Source: Methanoculleus taiwanensis (lineage in GTDB: Archaea; Halobacteriota; Methanomicrobia; Methanomicrobiales; Methanoculleaceae). Taken from it: a stretch of 64,000 bases of DNA. The translations under genes and the position numbers were made by a program. The stretch lies in assembly GCF_004102725.1 (NCBI RefSeq), contig NZ_LHQS01000002.1:797984-861983 (forward strand), read 5' to 3'. The stretch's first letter is position 1, and each line of letters starts with the position of its first letter. This document shows positions 8,838 to 17,563 of the stretch, piece by piece. Under the pieces are notes generated by a model. That model did not search any database. It saw only the letters and a list, made by a program, of their open reading frames with translations, and was not told where the DNA came from.

Positions 8838-9860
8838 TCATTCCCCGTCCTCCAGAAGCCGTGCGATCTCCTCCGGGTCGGGGAGCTGATCCCGGAGTTC
8901 CCGGGGCAGTTCGCTGACTGTCCGGTAGGTGGCGACGCCGATAGGTGAGGTGGAGGACTGCAGGGCGTACTCGACGACGGTGCGGTTCTTCTCCTTGCAG
9001 AGAATAATGCCGATGGGAGCATGTTCACCCTCCTGACGCTCCTGCCGGTCCAGAGCAGTGAGGTAAAACTGCATCTTGCCGACGAACTCAGGCTGGAACT
9101 CGCCTATCTTCAGCTCGACGGCCACCAGGCAGCGGAGCCGCCGGTGAAACAGCAGCAGGTCGATGAAGTACTCCTTCTCCTCAACCTCCAGCCGGAACTG
9201 GCTGCCGACGAAGGCGAAGATACCGCCCATCGCCCGCAGAAACTCCTCGACCCGGCCGATCAGGGCACGCTCGAGCTCCCGCTCGGAGTGCGCCTCGCTG
9301 AGTTCCAGGAAATCGAAGGTGTACTCGTCCCTGACGGCGAGTTTTGCCTGCGCCCGCAGCTCCGGCGTGAGCGCCCGGTCGAAGTTGGTCTGGCCGAGGA
9401 GTGTCTTTTCGTAGCTCTGGTTCTCGATCTGATGGATCAGCACGTTCTTTGACCACCCGAATTTGCGGGTCATGCGAAGGTAGAACTCGCGTTCCAGCAG
9501 GTTCTTGCAACGCGACATGATGACGAGATTGTGGCTCCAGCTGATTTCTCCAACCAGTGGTTGGAGTTTTTCGCTGCCGTGGTACTCCATGTAGAACTGC
9601 CGCATATACCACAGATTCTGGACTGAAAAACCTTTGATGCCGGGAAACTCCTTCTGCAGATCTCCAGCCAGTTGTTGGATAATTGATTTGCCCCAGGTAT
9701 CGCCGGCCTGCCGCCCCACGATCAGCCTCCCGATATCCCAGTACAGCCCGACCAGTTCCTTATTGACCGCCCTGAGCGCCCGGTACTGGGCGGCGCGTAT
9801 CCGCTCCCGGACCTCGATGAGCAGCGAGCCGTACTCCTCCGGCAGGTCGGGGAGCGTCAT
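8838..9860 (-). CDS. DUF1016 / YhcG-type PDDEXK nuclease protein
   Basis: 340-residue protein with the DUF1016 N-terminal domain ('LVGLYWDIGRLIVGRQ', 'LQPLVGEISWSHNLVIMSR') and a C-terminal PDDEXK nuclease fold ('YFIDLLLFHRRLRCLVAVEL' followed by KIGEF; D and ExK visible). Such proteins are frequent beside hsdM and hsdS in prokaryotic defence loci; the exact role is not settled. Its ATG overlaps the hsdM stop (ATGA 9857-9860), so it belongs to the same translation-coupled operon. A decayed relative lies at 12750-12967. Confidence 0.88.
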   Translation of the reverse strand: MTLPDLPEEYGSLLIEVRERIRAAQYRALRAVNKELVGLYWDIGRLIVGRQAGDTWGKSIIQQLAGDLQKEFPGIKGFSVQNLWYMRQFYMEYHGSEKLQPLVGEISWSHNLVIMSRCKNLLEREFYLRMTRKFGWSKNVLIHQIENQSYEKTLLGQTNFDRALTPELRAQAKLAVRDEYTFDFLELSEAHSERELERALIGRVEEFLRAMGGIFAFVGSQFRLEVEEKEYFIDLLLFHRRLRCLVAVELKIGEFQPEFVGKMQFYLTALDRQERQEGEHAPIGIILCKEKNRTVVEYALQSSTSPIGVATYRTVSELPRELRDQLPDPEEIARLLEDGE

Positions 9861-11971
9861 ATCCCGAGCTCCTCGAAGTTCTTCTTGATCGTCGCCGCCA
9901 GGTGCACCGCCTCGGCGTTAAGGCTCTCCAGTTCGACGTGAATATCCCTGAGAGCCTCCTCGAAATCGAACTCCTCGTCCACCTCCTCGGGCGCGACGCC
10001 GACGTAGCGGCCGGGGGTCAGCGACCAGTCGTTGGCCTCGATTTCAGATTTTTCCACGAGCTTAACGAGGCCTTCCACATCGCAGAGCTTCGCCTCGGGG
10101 AAGCGTTCGGTCAGCCAGTGTGCCTGCCGCCAGAAGTAGCGCACCTGCTTGAGCTGCTCGACGGCGAGCTGGCGGGTCTCGTCGGCGGCCTTCCGGGCGC
10201 GGGTGATGTCGCGGCCTGACCAGACGTTGCTGTCCCGGCTGTTGCATTCGTTCTCGCAGGTCCCGATAAGGCGGCAGGCGAGTTTGTAGAGCAGGTCGCT
10301 CTGCTTGATCATGTCGCGGCTGGACTCAGCGAGCGCGGCGAGACGGTCGACCGCCTTCTTGAGCTCGCCGTTGGTGGTCTTCTGATTCTGCCACGCGGCC
10401 TGCTGCTCAGATACCGCTTTCCGGAAGCCCTCCACATCGGCTTTGAACAAGGGCATCGTGTCGTCGAGTTCCCGGAGCGACTCAGCGTGGGCGGCATCGG
10501 CAGGCAGGGTCACCAGAAACGGCCGCAGAGCCTCGTGCAATGCTGATAACGAGGCGACGAACGATGACAGCGGCTCGATCGTCCCGCCGTCGTCGTCCCC
10601 GGCGGTGAAACAGCCCTCGCCTTCATCCAGCATGCGCCGGCAGTAACCGGCCACCAGATCGAGATACTTCCCGGTCTGCCCGCGATACAGCCAGACGATA
10701 GCGAGGATGTTCCGCTCCTGCTCGGGCGAAAAGTCGTAGATCTTGCGGGTGACCTTGCGATAGATGTTCCGGGCGTCGAGCATCAGCACCTTGTCCCGGT
10801 GCTCCTCGGGCTTGTGACGGTTGAGAAACCAGAGTTCACAGGGCACGCTGCGGGTATAGAAGAAGTTGGAGCGGATGGCGACCATGACATCCACATCACC
10901 CGTCTCGACGAGCTTCTGTCGCACCTTAGCTTCGGTATGCCCGGCACTGGAGGCCTGGGAGGACATGACGAAACCCGCCCTGCCGTGCTCGCTGAGGTAA
11001 CTGTAAAAATAACTGATCCAGACGTAATTCCCGTTGGAAACCTTGCCATTCTTGTTGGTTCCCGGCAGGCCGAAAGGAAGGCGGGGGTCTCGCTTGACCT
11101 TATCCGCATCGATCTCATCGACGTTGAACGGGGGATTGGCCATCACAAAATCGGCCTTGCCCAGCAGCTCGTGGGGGTCTTCGTAGTAGGTGATGGCCTT
11201 CTGGATGTCACCCTCGAGGCCATGGACAGCCAGGTTCATCTTCGCCAGGCGGATGGTGGTAGCATTCTTTTCCAGCCCATAAAAAGTGAGTTTATCGACC
11301 GGGTTCTCGTGTTGGTGCTCGACGAACCGGGCACTCTGGACGAACATGCCGCCCGAACCGCAGGCCGGGTCCAGGACGGTGCCGCCTTCGGGTTCAAGGA
11401 CGTTGGCGATGAGTGAGACCAGCGAGACCGGCGTGAAAAATTCGCCGGCGTCGTGGGCTTTCTGGTCGGCGAACTGGGTAAGAAAATACTCGTAGATCCG
11501 GCCAAACACATCGCCGGAGACATGCTTGAGCTCATCGGGGTTGAGTGTGCGGAGGAGCTGCCCGAGCACATTATTATCCAGCTCCTGATATTCGCTCTTC
11601 GGCAGAACACCCCGAAGGTTGTCGTAGTCGCCCTCGATAGACTCCATCGCCTTGATAATGGCCTCAGCGCGATCGTCGCTGTCCGTGAGGGAGACCAGAT
11701 AATCGAACTGTGCCTTCGGCTGCAGGAAGATGGCGCTCTTCCGGGAGAAGTCTTCTTTGGTCAGTGCCCGTCTCTTGCCGCCGCGTTCGGGGAGTTTTGC
11801 TTCAATGGCATCCTTGACCCCCAGGAACCGGCTGTATGCGTGCCGCAGAAAGATCAGACCCATGACGGGCAGGAAATATTCGTTACTTGCGTAGTTCGAG
11901 TTCGCCCGCAATGTGTCCGCTGCAGTCCAGAGCCGCTTTTCGATTGCTTCGATATGTTCCAGTTGAGCCAT
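9857..11971 (-). CDS. hsdM: Type I restriction-modification N6-adenine methyltransferase subunit M
   Basis: 704 residues. It has an N-terminal helical HsdM domain, SAM motif I 'VLDPACGSGGMF' and catalytic motif IV 'FVMANPPFN', so it is an active-looking N6-adenine methyltransferase. The last 200 or so residues are an extra helical, coiled-coil-rich extension beyond the usual length of about 500; it contains 'DWSLTPGRYVG', typical of long-form HsdM. I chose the ATG at 11971 because a GAAGGT site precedes it and the family starts with 'MAQLEHIEAIEKRLW'; the frame is open to 12190 but that part has no family resemblance. First gene of the defence operon. Confidence 0.92.
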   Translation of the reverse strand: MAQLEHIEAIEKRLWTAADTLRANSNYASNEYFLPVMGLIFLRHAYSRFLGVKDAIEAKLPERGGKRRALTKEDFSRKSAIFLQPKAQFDYLVSLTDSDDRAEAIIKAMESIEGDYDNLRGVLPKSEYQELDNNVLGQLLRTLNPDELKHVSGDVFGRIYEYFLTQFADQKAHDAGEFFTPVSLVSLIANVLEPEGGTVLDPACGSGGMFVQSARFVEHQHENPVDKLTFYGLEKNATTIRLAKMNLAVHGLEGDIQKAITYYEDPHELLGKADFVMANPPFNVDEIDADKVKRDPRLPFGLPGTNKNGKVSNGNYVWISYFYSYLSEHGRAGFVMSSQASSAGHTEAKVRQKLVETGDVDVMVAIRSNFFYTRSVPCELWFLNRHKPEEHRDKVLMLDARNIYRKVTRKIYDFSPEQERNILAIVWLYRGQTGKYLDLVAGYCRRMLDEGEGCFTAGDDDGGTIEPLSSFVASLSALHEALRPFLVTLPADAAHAESLRELDDTMPLFKADVEGFRKAVSEQQAAWQNQKTTNGELKKAVDRLAALAESSRDMIKQSDLLYKLACRLIGTCENECNSRDSNVWSGRDITRARKAADETRQLAVEQLKQVRYFWRQAHWLTERFPEAKLCDVEGLVKLVEKSEIEANDWSLTPGRYVGVAPEEVDEEFDFEEALRDIHVELESLNAEAVHLAATIKKNFEELGI

Positions 11972-12279
11972 TCCATATACCTTCTGTTCCAGAGGGCAGA
12001 AAGCGATCGATGCGCATGGAGTGTACAGTTCTGCTTTCCTGTCCGGATTTCTTACAATACCAAGAAGTTCATGCATGCCGGCATAAACCTTACTATCTAC
12101 TGTTCTATTCTTTTGCAGTTCATTGAAGGAATAGAGACATTTCCCTGTAGATTTCATACCACCCGAGCAACCTTCCCTCCGACTCTCCACGCAGAAGATG
12201 GGAGAGAGTCCACACCCTCAACAACGATGATGAGCGTCGTCCCTCCATCTTTTTGTAGTACTCTCGCGTAGGAGCGATC

Positions 12280-12735
12280 ATGACACGCTGGCTCGCCATA
12301 TCCAACCGGGAGAACTCGGACGTCGTGCTCGAAAGAAACGTCTGGGGCGTCCCGAAGCGGAGCATCAACGCCATCAGCCGGGTCAGGCCCGGCGATACCG
12401 TCCTCGTCTACGTCGGGCAGAAGGTCGTCGATAAAGAGGTGCTCCCGCCCGCCGTCACCGGAGCTTTTGCGGTCACCTCGGGAGTGTACGAAGACGCATC
12501 CTGGATCTTCACCCCACCGGCAAAACTCGGCGACGAGATCTTCCCGCTCCGGATCAGGCTCAAGCCCCTCACCGTCTTCGACCCGCCGGTCGCGTTCAAA
12601 CCGCTCATCCCGGATCTCGCGTTCATCACCAACAAGACGATGTGGTCCGGCCACATCCGCGGCCAGGCCATGCGGGAGATCCCGGAGGAGGACTACCGGC
12701 GGATCGTGGACGCAGGGCGGCGGGAAGGCCGGTGA
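12280..12735 (+). CDS. EVE-domain protein
   Basis: 151 residues beginning 'MTRWLAISNRENSDVVLERN' and including 'WGVPKRSINAISRVRPGDTV', 'VLVYVGQKV' and 'GDEIFPLRIRLKPL', the pattern of the PUA-like EVE fold (UPF0310). EVE domains bind modified bases in DNA or RNA and often accompany modification-dependent restriction systems. GGAGCGATC directly precedes the ATG. It is divergent from hsdM with a 308-base gap, so it may belong functionally to the defence locus; that is inference. Confidence 0.82.
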   Translation: MTRWLAISNRENSDVVLERNVWGVPKRSINAISRVRPGDTVLVYVGQKVVDKEVLPPAVTGAFAVTSGVYEDASWIFTPPAKLGDEIFPLRIRLKPLTVFDPPVAFKPLIPDLAFITNKTMWSGHIRGQAMREIPEEDYRRIVDAGRREGR

Positions 12736-12749
12736 AAAGGGACTGTCCT

Positions 12750-12967
12750 GATGGCGCGGCCGAAGATGCAGGAGGTCGTGCGAAGGAAGAACGCACTCTC
12801 CTCCGGAACCGGGTATCGCTCAGGAACAACCGGATCGGGACGCCAGCTGATCTCTCGCACCAGTGGTGCGGGCTCTTCACAACCGGCGTATGCCTCAAAA
12901 AGCGACGTCATGCCCGGAGATCGGGAGCCGAAAAGCCGCTGACGCCGGGAAACCCCGTCTGCAGATC
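12750..12967 (-). pseudogene. Decayed second copy of the DUF1016 nuclease
   Basis: Minus-strand bases 12967-12911 encode 'DLQTGFPGVSGFSAPDLRA' before a stop; after a frame change at about 12911 the sequence continues 'TSLFEAYAGCEEPAPLVREI' and then SW. The intact DUF1016 protein of this window reads 'DLQKEFPGIKGFSVQNLW' and 'FYMEYHGSEKLQPLVGEISW' in the same order. This is therefore a frameshifted, truncated relative that lost its N-terminus and nuclease domain. It shows that the defence region has been rearranged. Confidence 0.7.
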
Positions 12968-13009
12968 CCCGGGGCCAGGTATTGTAAAATGAACGTCCTC
13001 CGGGTCTCG

Positions 13010-13275
13010 CCGGCCTGCCGCCCCTGACAGGCGTTCGCCCGTGCCTCGCGCGAGCGGTAGACCATCCTCTCTCTATCGCAGAACTCGCACCGCCCGGGCT
13101 CCACCCGCCCGAACGTCCAGTGGTCGGGCAGCCCGGGCAGCGGTTCGGCCATCCTCCGCTCCCACCGCGCATCACTGACGATCTCGGCCGGCTCCCGCAG
13201 ACGCGGCAGAGCCCATCCTTCGCCGTCGGCAGCGGGGCGTAGTCGGTTAGGTGCACCATCTGCTGCCATTGTGTA
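13010..13275 (-). pseudogene. Possible relic of a small zinc-ribbon protein
   Basis: Two overlapping minus-strand frames look coding: one has 'DGLCRVCGSRP', the other continues with 'EIVSDARWERRMAEPLPGLP' and 'PGRCEFCDRERMVYR'. Joining them by one frameshift gives a short protein with two CxxC pairs. I do not recognise a family and there is no convincing start, so this is a weak call in an otherwise gene-free stretch between the EVE gene and the hydrogenase operon. Confidence 0.25.
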
Positions 13276-13374
13276 CATGTCGTCGCCGTGTGCCGGAGCG
13301 CCTCTCCCTCGTCAGGGCTCTGAGACGGCCTAGCATCTCCCGGCATTTCCGGCCGAATGCACGCCCCTTTGGCT

Positions 13375-13386
13375 ATATTTAAATAT
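13375..13386 (+). promoter_or_regulatory. Candidate box A upstream of the hydrogenase operon
   Basis: ATATTTAAATAT is a perfect 12-bp palindrome and the most AT-rich element upstream of the first mbh gene, about 140 bases before its GTG. A second, nearer candidate is the ACTATAG around 13478-13484. Either could be the TATA box; the nearer one would give a leader of roughly 20 bases. Confidence 0.4.
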
Positions 13387-13521
13387 TCCTCGCACGAAAC
13401 GCTATTGTCATCATAAATCATGTAAAATACCCGGATCAGGTCACATCCCCATGTGCCGCTTCCGGAACATTCTCCATGACTATAGATCAAAAGAGATGAA
13501 CAGTATGTATCGGGTGATATC

Positions 13522-14049
13522 GTGATTCCATTTCTGCTCACCGCTGTCTTCGCACTTATTATATATCTGCTCCTGACAGCGGGGAGCGGCAGCCTGGGTG
13601 TCTGGTCGCCGGCAGAACTCGTGATGGGTGCGTTCCTCGCCCTGATCGTCGCCGCGATCTCGAGGAACTTCTTCTGCAAAAACCACAATGTCCGGATGGC
13701 GAACCCTCTCCGGTGGGTCGTTCTTGCGGTCTATGCAGTTGTGCCGTTCTTTCTTGAGATGGCAAAGGCGAACATCGACGTCGCGTACCGGGTGATCACC
13801 GGGCGGATCCGCCCCGGAATTGTTCGGATCCAGCCGGGTCTGAAGACCGATCTCGGCGTCCTGCTGCTCGCGAACTCCATCACACTGACGCCGGGCACGC
13901 TCACTGTCGGCATCGACGAGGAGACGAACGACCTCTTCGTGCATCTGATCAACGTCAAACCGGGAACCGAAAGAAAACCGACCCTTGAGGCAACGGAGAT
14001 CACGGCCTGGTTTGACTTCCCCACATGGATCAGGAGAATTGCGGAATGA
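13522..14049 (+). CDS. mbhA: Membrane-bound hydrogenase subunit A (MrpE/MnhE-like)
   Basis: 175-residue MnhE-type protein: two N-terminal membrane helices, a third around 'WVVLAVYAVVPFFLEMAKAN', then a soluble domain with 'LLANSITLTPGTLTVGI', a family signature. It is part of the Na+/H+ antiporter module of the hydrogenase. GTG start preceded by GGTGATATC. It is the first gene of a compact operon running to 21614 in which most neighbours overlap by 4 bases. A standalone Mrp antiporter is excluded by the hydrogenase genes that follow without a break. Confidence 0.88.
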   Translation: MIPFLLTAVFALIIYLLLTAGSGSLGVWSPAELVMGAFLALIVAAISRNFFCKNHNVRMANPLRWVVLAVYAVVPFFLEMAKANIDVAYRVITGRIRPGIVRIQPGLKTDLGVLLLANSITLTPGTLTVGIDEETNDLFVHLINVKPGTERKPTLEATEITAWFDFPTWIRRIAE

Positions 14050-14303
14050 CCGACGCGATGCTCATCTCAGTCCTGGTGATCGCCGTGCTGATCGTCGTCA
14101 CGATGATCCGGCTCTTCCTCGGCCCCACCGCCCCCGACCGGGTCGTTGCCCTCGATGCGATCAACACCCTGACGATCGCCGCGATGCTCCTTCTCGGGGC
14201 AGTCTACCGGGAGATAATCTTCATCGACGTCGCCATTGTCTACGCGCTCCTCTCGTTTGTCGGAACGCTCTACATCGCGAAATACCTCGGAGGTGAGATG
14301 TAA
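14046..14303 (+). CDS. mbhB: Membrane-bound hydrogenase subunit B (MrpF/MnhF-like)
   Basis: 85 residues, three predicted membrane helices, with 'GPTAPDRVVALDAINTLTI', the MnhF signature (G-P-T-x-x-D-R-x-x-A-x-D). I start it at 14046, where ATG overlaps the previous stop as ATGA. It belongs to the ion-translocating module. Confidence 0.9.
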   Translation: MTDAMLISVLVIAVLIVVTMIRLFLGPTAPDRVVALDAINTLTIAAMLLLGAVYREIIFIDVAIVYALLSFVGTLYIAKYLGGEM

Positions 14304-14305
14304 CC

Positions 14306-14662
14306 ATGATAGTCGATACGATAATTGTCATCTGCCTCGCCATCGGCCTCATCTTCAACGCCCTCGGCGTCATCGGCATCCTGCGGTTCCCCGACGTCTA
14401 CACGCGGCTGCATGCCGAGACGAAGACGACGACCTTCGGGACGATCTTCATCGGCCTCGCGGTCGTGATCTCCGCCCTCTCCGCCCTCCTTGGAACCGGC
14501 GAGGGGCAGTACCTCACCCTCTTGCTGCACACGATCATCGCCGTGATCGCGCTCGCGTTCACGAACGCGACCGGGGCACACGCCATCGCCCGGGCAGCCT
14601 ACCGGAGCGGCTACAAACCGGCGCAGGCGGTCGTCGACAGAATGAAGGAGGCGAAACAATGA
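14306..14662 (+). CDS. mbhC: Membrane-bound hydrogenase subunit C (MrpG/MnhG-like)
   Basis: 118 residues, three membrane helices, with 'GILRFPDVYTRLHAETKTTT', the MnhG signature (RxPDxYxRLHA). It completes the E-F-G part of the antiporter module. Its AGGTG ribosome site lies in the end of mbhB. Confidence 0.9.
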   Translation: MIVDTIIVICLAIGLIFNALGVIGILRFPDVYTRLHAETKTTTFGTIFIGLAVVISALSALLGTGEGQYLTLLLHTIIAVIALAFTNATGAHAIARAAYRSGYKPAQAVVDRMKEAKQ

Positions 14663-14913
14663 TCGAGCTGATTGCGCACATGCTGGTGCTCGCGGGCCTC
14701 GTCATCACCGCCGTGCTGGTCTTCTATTTCCGCGACCTGCTCTCGGCGGCGATCGCCTTCGGGGCTTTCAGTTTCCTGCTCGCCCTCGAGTTCTACATCC
14801 TGCAGGCGCCCGACGTCGCTATCGCCGAGGCAGGCATCGGTGCGGGACTGACGACGGCCATCTACATCGTGGCCATCAGGGGAACGAAGCGGATGGAGGA
14901 GGTGGAGGAATGA
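14659..14913 (+). CDS. mbhD: Membrane-bound hydrogenase subunit D (MrpA C-terminal-like)
   Basis: 84 residues and three hydrophobic segments; 'LQAPDVAIAEAGIGAGLTTA' matches the DUF4040 region that in MrpA forms the C-terminal part (APDVAxTE). Start at the ATG overlapping the mbhC stop (ATGA). A long in-frame extension upstream lies inside mbhC and is not real. Confidence 0.88.
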   Translation: MIELIAHMLVLAGLVITAVLVFYFRDLLSAAIAFGAFSFLLALEFYILQAPDVAIAEAGIGAGLTTAIYIVAIRGTKRMEEVEE

Positions 14914-15194
14914 AGCAGTACGTTAAGATCGCGGTTCTGCTCGTCCTGCTGGCAGCCTTTTTAGTGCCGGTCATGACGCTCGAGTTCGGCGACCCCGCCG
15001 CTACGGAGATGGACGACTACTTCCTCCGCTACGGCCAGGAGCAGACCGGCGGCAACAACATCGTCGCGGACGTCCTGATGGACTACAGAGGGTTCGATAC
15101 CCTCGGCGAAGCGACGGTGCTTCTGACGGCGGTGCTCGCGGTCGGGCTCGTCTTCCGGAGACTCTTCGGAGGTGAAGAGCATGAGTATGAGTAA
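14910..15194 (+). CDS. mbhE: Membrane-bound hydrogenase subunit E
   Basis: 94 residues with helices at both ends (about 6-23 and 68-84) and an extracytoplasmic loop containing 'GGNNIVADVLMDYRGFDTLG', a conserved feature of MbhE and of the MrpA C-terminal region (NVVxxILxDYRGxDTxGE). Overlaps mbhD by ATGA and mbhF by 14 bases. Confidence 0.88.
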   Translation: MKQYVKIAVLLVLLAAFLVPVMTLEFGDPAATEMDDYFLRYGQEQTGGNNIVADVLMDYRGFDTLGEATVLLTAVLAVGLVFRRLFGGEEHEYE

Positions 15195-15645
15195 GATCGT
15201 AAAGACGGCGGCCGATATCCTCGTCGTCTTCATCCTCACCTTCGGGTTCTACATCGTGGCGCACGGCCACCTGACACCCGGCGGCGGATTCCAGGGCGGT
15301 GCGGTGATCGCGACCGGGATCGTCCTCCTTATCGCGGCCTACGGCTACAAGGCGATCGCCGCCCGGTTCACCAAGGAGTCGCTTCGAAGCAGCGAGACGC
15401 TCGGCCTGCTCATCTTCATCGGCACGGCCTTCGTCGCCCTCTTCATCGGCGCGGCGTTCTTCTACAACTGGCTCGCCGGCGCGGGATCGATCTTCGGGAC
15501 GGCCGTAGCATTCGGCCCGAACCCCGGCGACCTGAACACCGGCGGCGTCATCCCGCTCATGAACATCGCGGTCGGGATCGAGGTGCTCGGCGCACTCAGC
15601 CTGATCGTCCTCTACATGCTGTCAGGAACCGAGGAGGGAGCGTAA
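15181..15645 (+). CDS. mbhF: Membrane-bound hydrogenase subunit F (MrpB/MnhB-like)
   Basis: 154 residues with four membrane helices and 'HGHLTPGGGFQGGAVIATG', the diagnostic MnhB motif. GGAGGTGAAGAGC ends directly before the ATG at 15181, deciding the start over the in-frame ATG at 15172. Part of the ion-pumping module. Confidence 0.92.
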   Translation: MSMSKIVKTAADILVVFILTFGFYIVAHGHLTPGGGFQGGAVIATGIVLLIAAYGYKAIAARFTKESLRSSETLGLLIFIGTAFVALFIGAAFFYNWLAGAGSIFGTAVAFGPNPGDLNTGGVIPLMNIAVGIEVLGALSLIVLYMLSGTEEGA

Positions 15646-15646
15646 C

Positions 15647-15991
15647 ATGTACTACAATCTACCGTTCATCATTGCAGCAGTCATCGCCGTCATCGGCATC
15701 GCGGCGATGCTCTTCCGGCATAATCTCGTCAAGGTGATCATGGGCCTCTCGCTCGTCGAAGCTGGCGTCAACCTCTTCCTGGTGGCGCTCGGGTACCGTA
15801 TCGATGCGATAGCCCCGATCTTTACGAACGCTCCCTCCACAGACATGGTGCTGCCGACGGTGCAGGCGATGACCCTGACGAACATCGTCATCGGGATTGC
15901 GACCACGGCGATGCTGCTCTCGTTCACGATGATCATCTACAAGAAGTACGGCTCGGCGACTACAACCACCGTGAGGAAGCTGAGAGGATGA
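15647..15991 (+). CDS. mbhG: Membrane-bound hydrogenase subunit G (MrpC/NuoK-like)
   Basis: 114 residues, three membrane helices, with 'LVKVIMGLSLVEAGVNLFLV', which matches the NuoK/MrpC helix that carries the conserved membrane glutamate (here the E of SLVEAG). It is expected to take part in the proton or sodium pathway. Confidence 0.9.
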   Translation: MYYNLPFIIAAVIAVIGIAAMLFRHNLVKVIMGLSLVEAGVNLFLVALGYRIDAIAPIFTNAPSTDMVLPTVQAMTLTNIVIGIATTAMLLSFTMIIYKKYGSATTTTVRKLRG

Positions 15992-17562
15992 CCGGCGACG
16001 TTATTCTCCAGAACGCCCCGGCGCTCCTCCTCGCCGTGCCGATGCTCGCCGCCTTCGCGACGCCCTTCATCGGCAGGTACAGCGCCGTCGCCCGGAACAT
16101 CTGGGTGATCGCCGCGATGACCCTGACGGCCGCCATCGGCTTTATCCTCGCCTACGACGTCTTCACCGCAGGGACGGTCATCTACACCTTCGGCGCCCTC
16201 GACCCGGCGAGCGCTCTTCCGCTCGACTCAGGCGGCATCCCGATACGGATCATCTTCACCGTCGACGCTATGAGCGCGTTCATGGTGATCATCGCCGCGA
16301 TCTCCGGATTCGCGGTCATGCTCTACACCATGGCGAGCGAGTCGAAGTCGAGCGGGAAGGACGGGTTCTACGCCCTCTTCCTGCTCCTGATCGTCGGCAT
16401 CATGGGCATGGTCTGCACGGGCGATCTCTTCAACTTCTTCGTCTTCCTCGAGATCAACTCCCTTGCAGGCGCCGCGCTCGTCGCCTACCGTGTCGATAAA
16501 GGCGTCGCGGTCGAGGCGGGGCTGAAGTATGCGGTGATCAGCACGATCGGCGGACTCTTCGTCCTCTTCTCGATCGCGCTCCTCTACGGGCAGTACAACG
16601 CCCTGAACATCGCGATGCTCGCAAGCAGCATCCAGTATACGGCGCTCGACAAGATCGCGCTCGTCCTCCTGCTCGCCGCCCTCGCCATGAAGGCCGGTGC
16701 GGTGCCGATGCACTTCTGGACGCCCGACGCCTACTCGATGGCGCCCGGATCGATCACCGCGCTCCTGGTGGTGGCGAGCCAGGCGTCGCTCTACGGCGTC
16801 TTCCGTGTCGTCTTCACCCTCTACAACGTCGTCCTTGACTACGTCACCATCGGGTGGATCATCATCATCCTCGGCATCCTCTCCATGTTCGTCGGCGTCA
16901 CGATGGCGCTCGTCCAGAAGGATGTCAAGAGGCTGATGGCCTACCACGCCGTCTCGCAGACCGGTTACATGCTTCTCGGTCTCGGCGTCGGTCTTGCCGT
17001 CCTCGGGCAGCAGGCGGCGCTCGACACCTACGGAATCGTCGCGATGGAGGGCGGAATCTTCCATATCATCAACCACGCGATGTATAAGGGACTCCTCTTC
17101 CTGACGGCCGGGGCCATCATTTATCGTACCGGAATACGAAGTTTAAATAAACTGGGTGGACTCGGCCACTCGATGAAATGGACGATGATCTTTTTCATAA
17201 TCGGCGCTCTCGCGATCGCCGGAATACCGCCTTTCAGCGGGTTTGCGTCTAAACTGCTCATCTACGAGTCGGTATTCCTCTTCAGCCCCGTGCTCTCCAT
17301 CATAGCGATGGTGGTCAGTATCTTAACGCTCGCGTCCTTTGTGAAGGTCTTCCACTCGATCTTCATGGGACCGGCGCTCCCCGAGTTTGCCGGCGTGAAG
17401 GAAGCGCCCCTCCCGATGCTCGTCGGCATGGGCATCCTCGCCGCGATCACGATCGCGTTCGGCATCGCGCCCGAGCTCGTGGTCGACACGATCGTCACGC
17501 CGGCCGCGCTCGCACTCGTCGATCAGGGCGGATACATCGCCTCGGTGCTCGGAGGTGCCTAA
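15988..17562 (+). CDS. mbhH: Membrane-bound hydrogenase subunit H (MrpD/NuoN-like antiporter)
   Basis: 524 residues and about 14 membrane helices. The conserved antiporter features are visible: 'DLFNFFVFLEINSLAG' (helix glutamate), 'MKAGAVPMHFWTPDAYSMAP' (the key lysine and the HxW segment) and 'DVKRLMAYHAVSQTGYM'. This is the main ion-translocating channel of the complex. Overlaps mbhG by ATGA. Confidence 0.94.
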   Translation: MTGDVILQNAPALLLAVPMLAAFATPFIGRYSAVARNIWVIAAMTLTAAIGFILAYDVFTAGTVIYTFGALDPASALPLDSGGIPIRIIFTVDAMSAFMVIIAAISGFAVMLYTMASESKSSGKDGFYALFLLLIVGIMGMVCTGDLFNFFVFLEINSLAGAALVAYRVDKGVAVEAGLKYAVISTIGGLFVLFSIALLYGQYNALNIAMLASSIQYTALDKIALVLLLAALAMKAGAVPMHFWTPDAYSMAPGSITALLVVASQASLYGVFRVVFTLYNVVLDYVTIGWIIIILGILSMFVGVTMALVQKDVKRLMAYHAVSQTGYMLLGLGVGLAVLGQQAALDTYGIVAMEGGIFHIINHAMYKGLLFLTAGAIIYRTGIRSLNKLGGLGHSMKWTMIFFIIGALAIAGIPPFSGFASKLLIYESVFLFSPVLSIIAMVVSILTLASFVKVFHSIFMGPALPEFAGVKEAPLPMLVGMGILAAITIAFGIAPELVVDTIVTPAALALVDQGGYIASVLGGA

Positions 17563-17563
17563 C

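Noticed and set aside
13522-15991. Standalone Mrp Na+/H+ antiporter operon
   Set aside because: The MnhE, F, G, B and C-like genes run without a gap into hydrogenase subunits mbhH-N, so they are the ion-pumping module of the hydrogenase.
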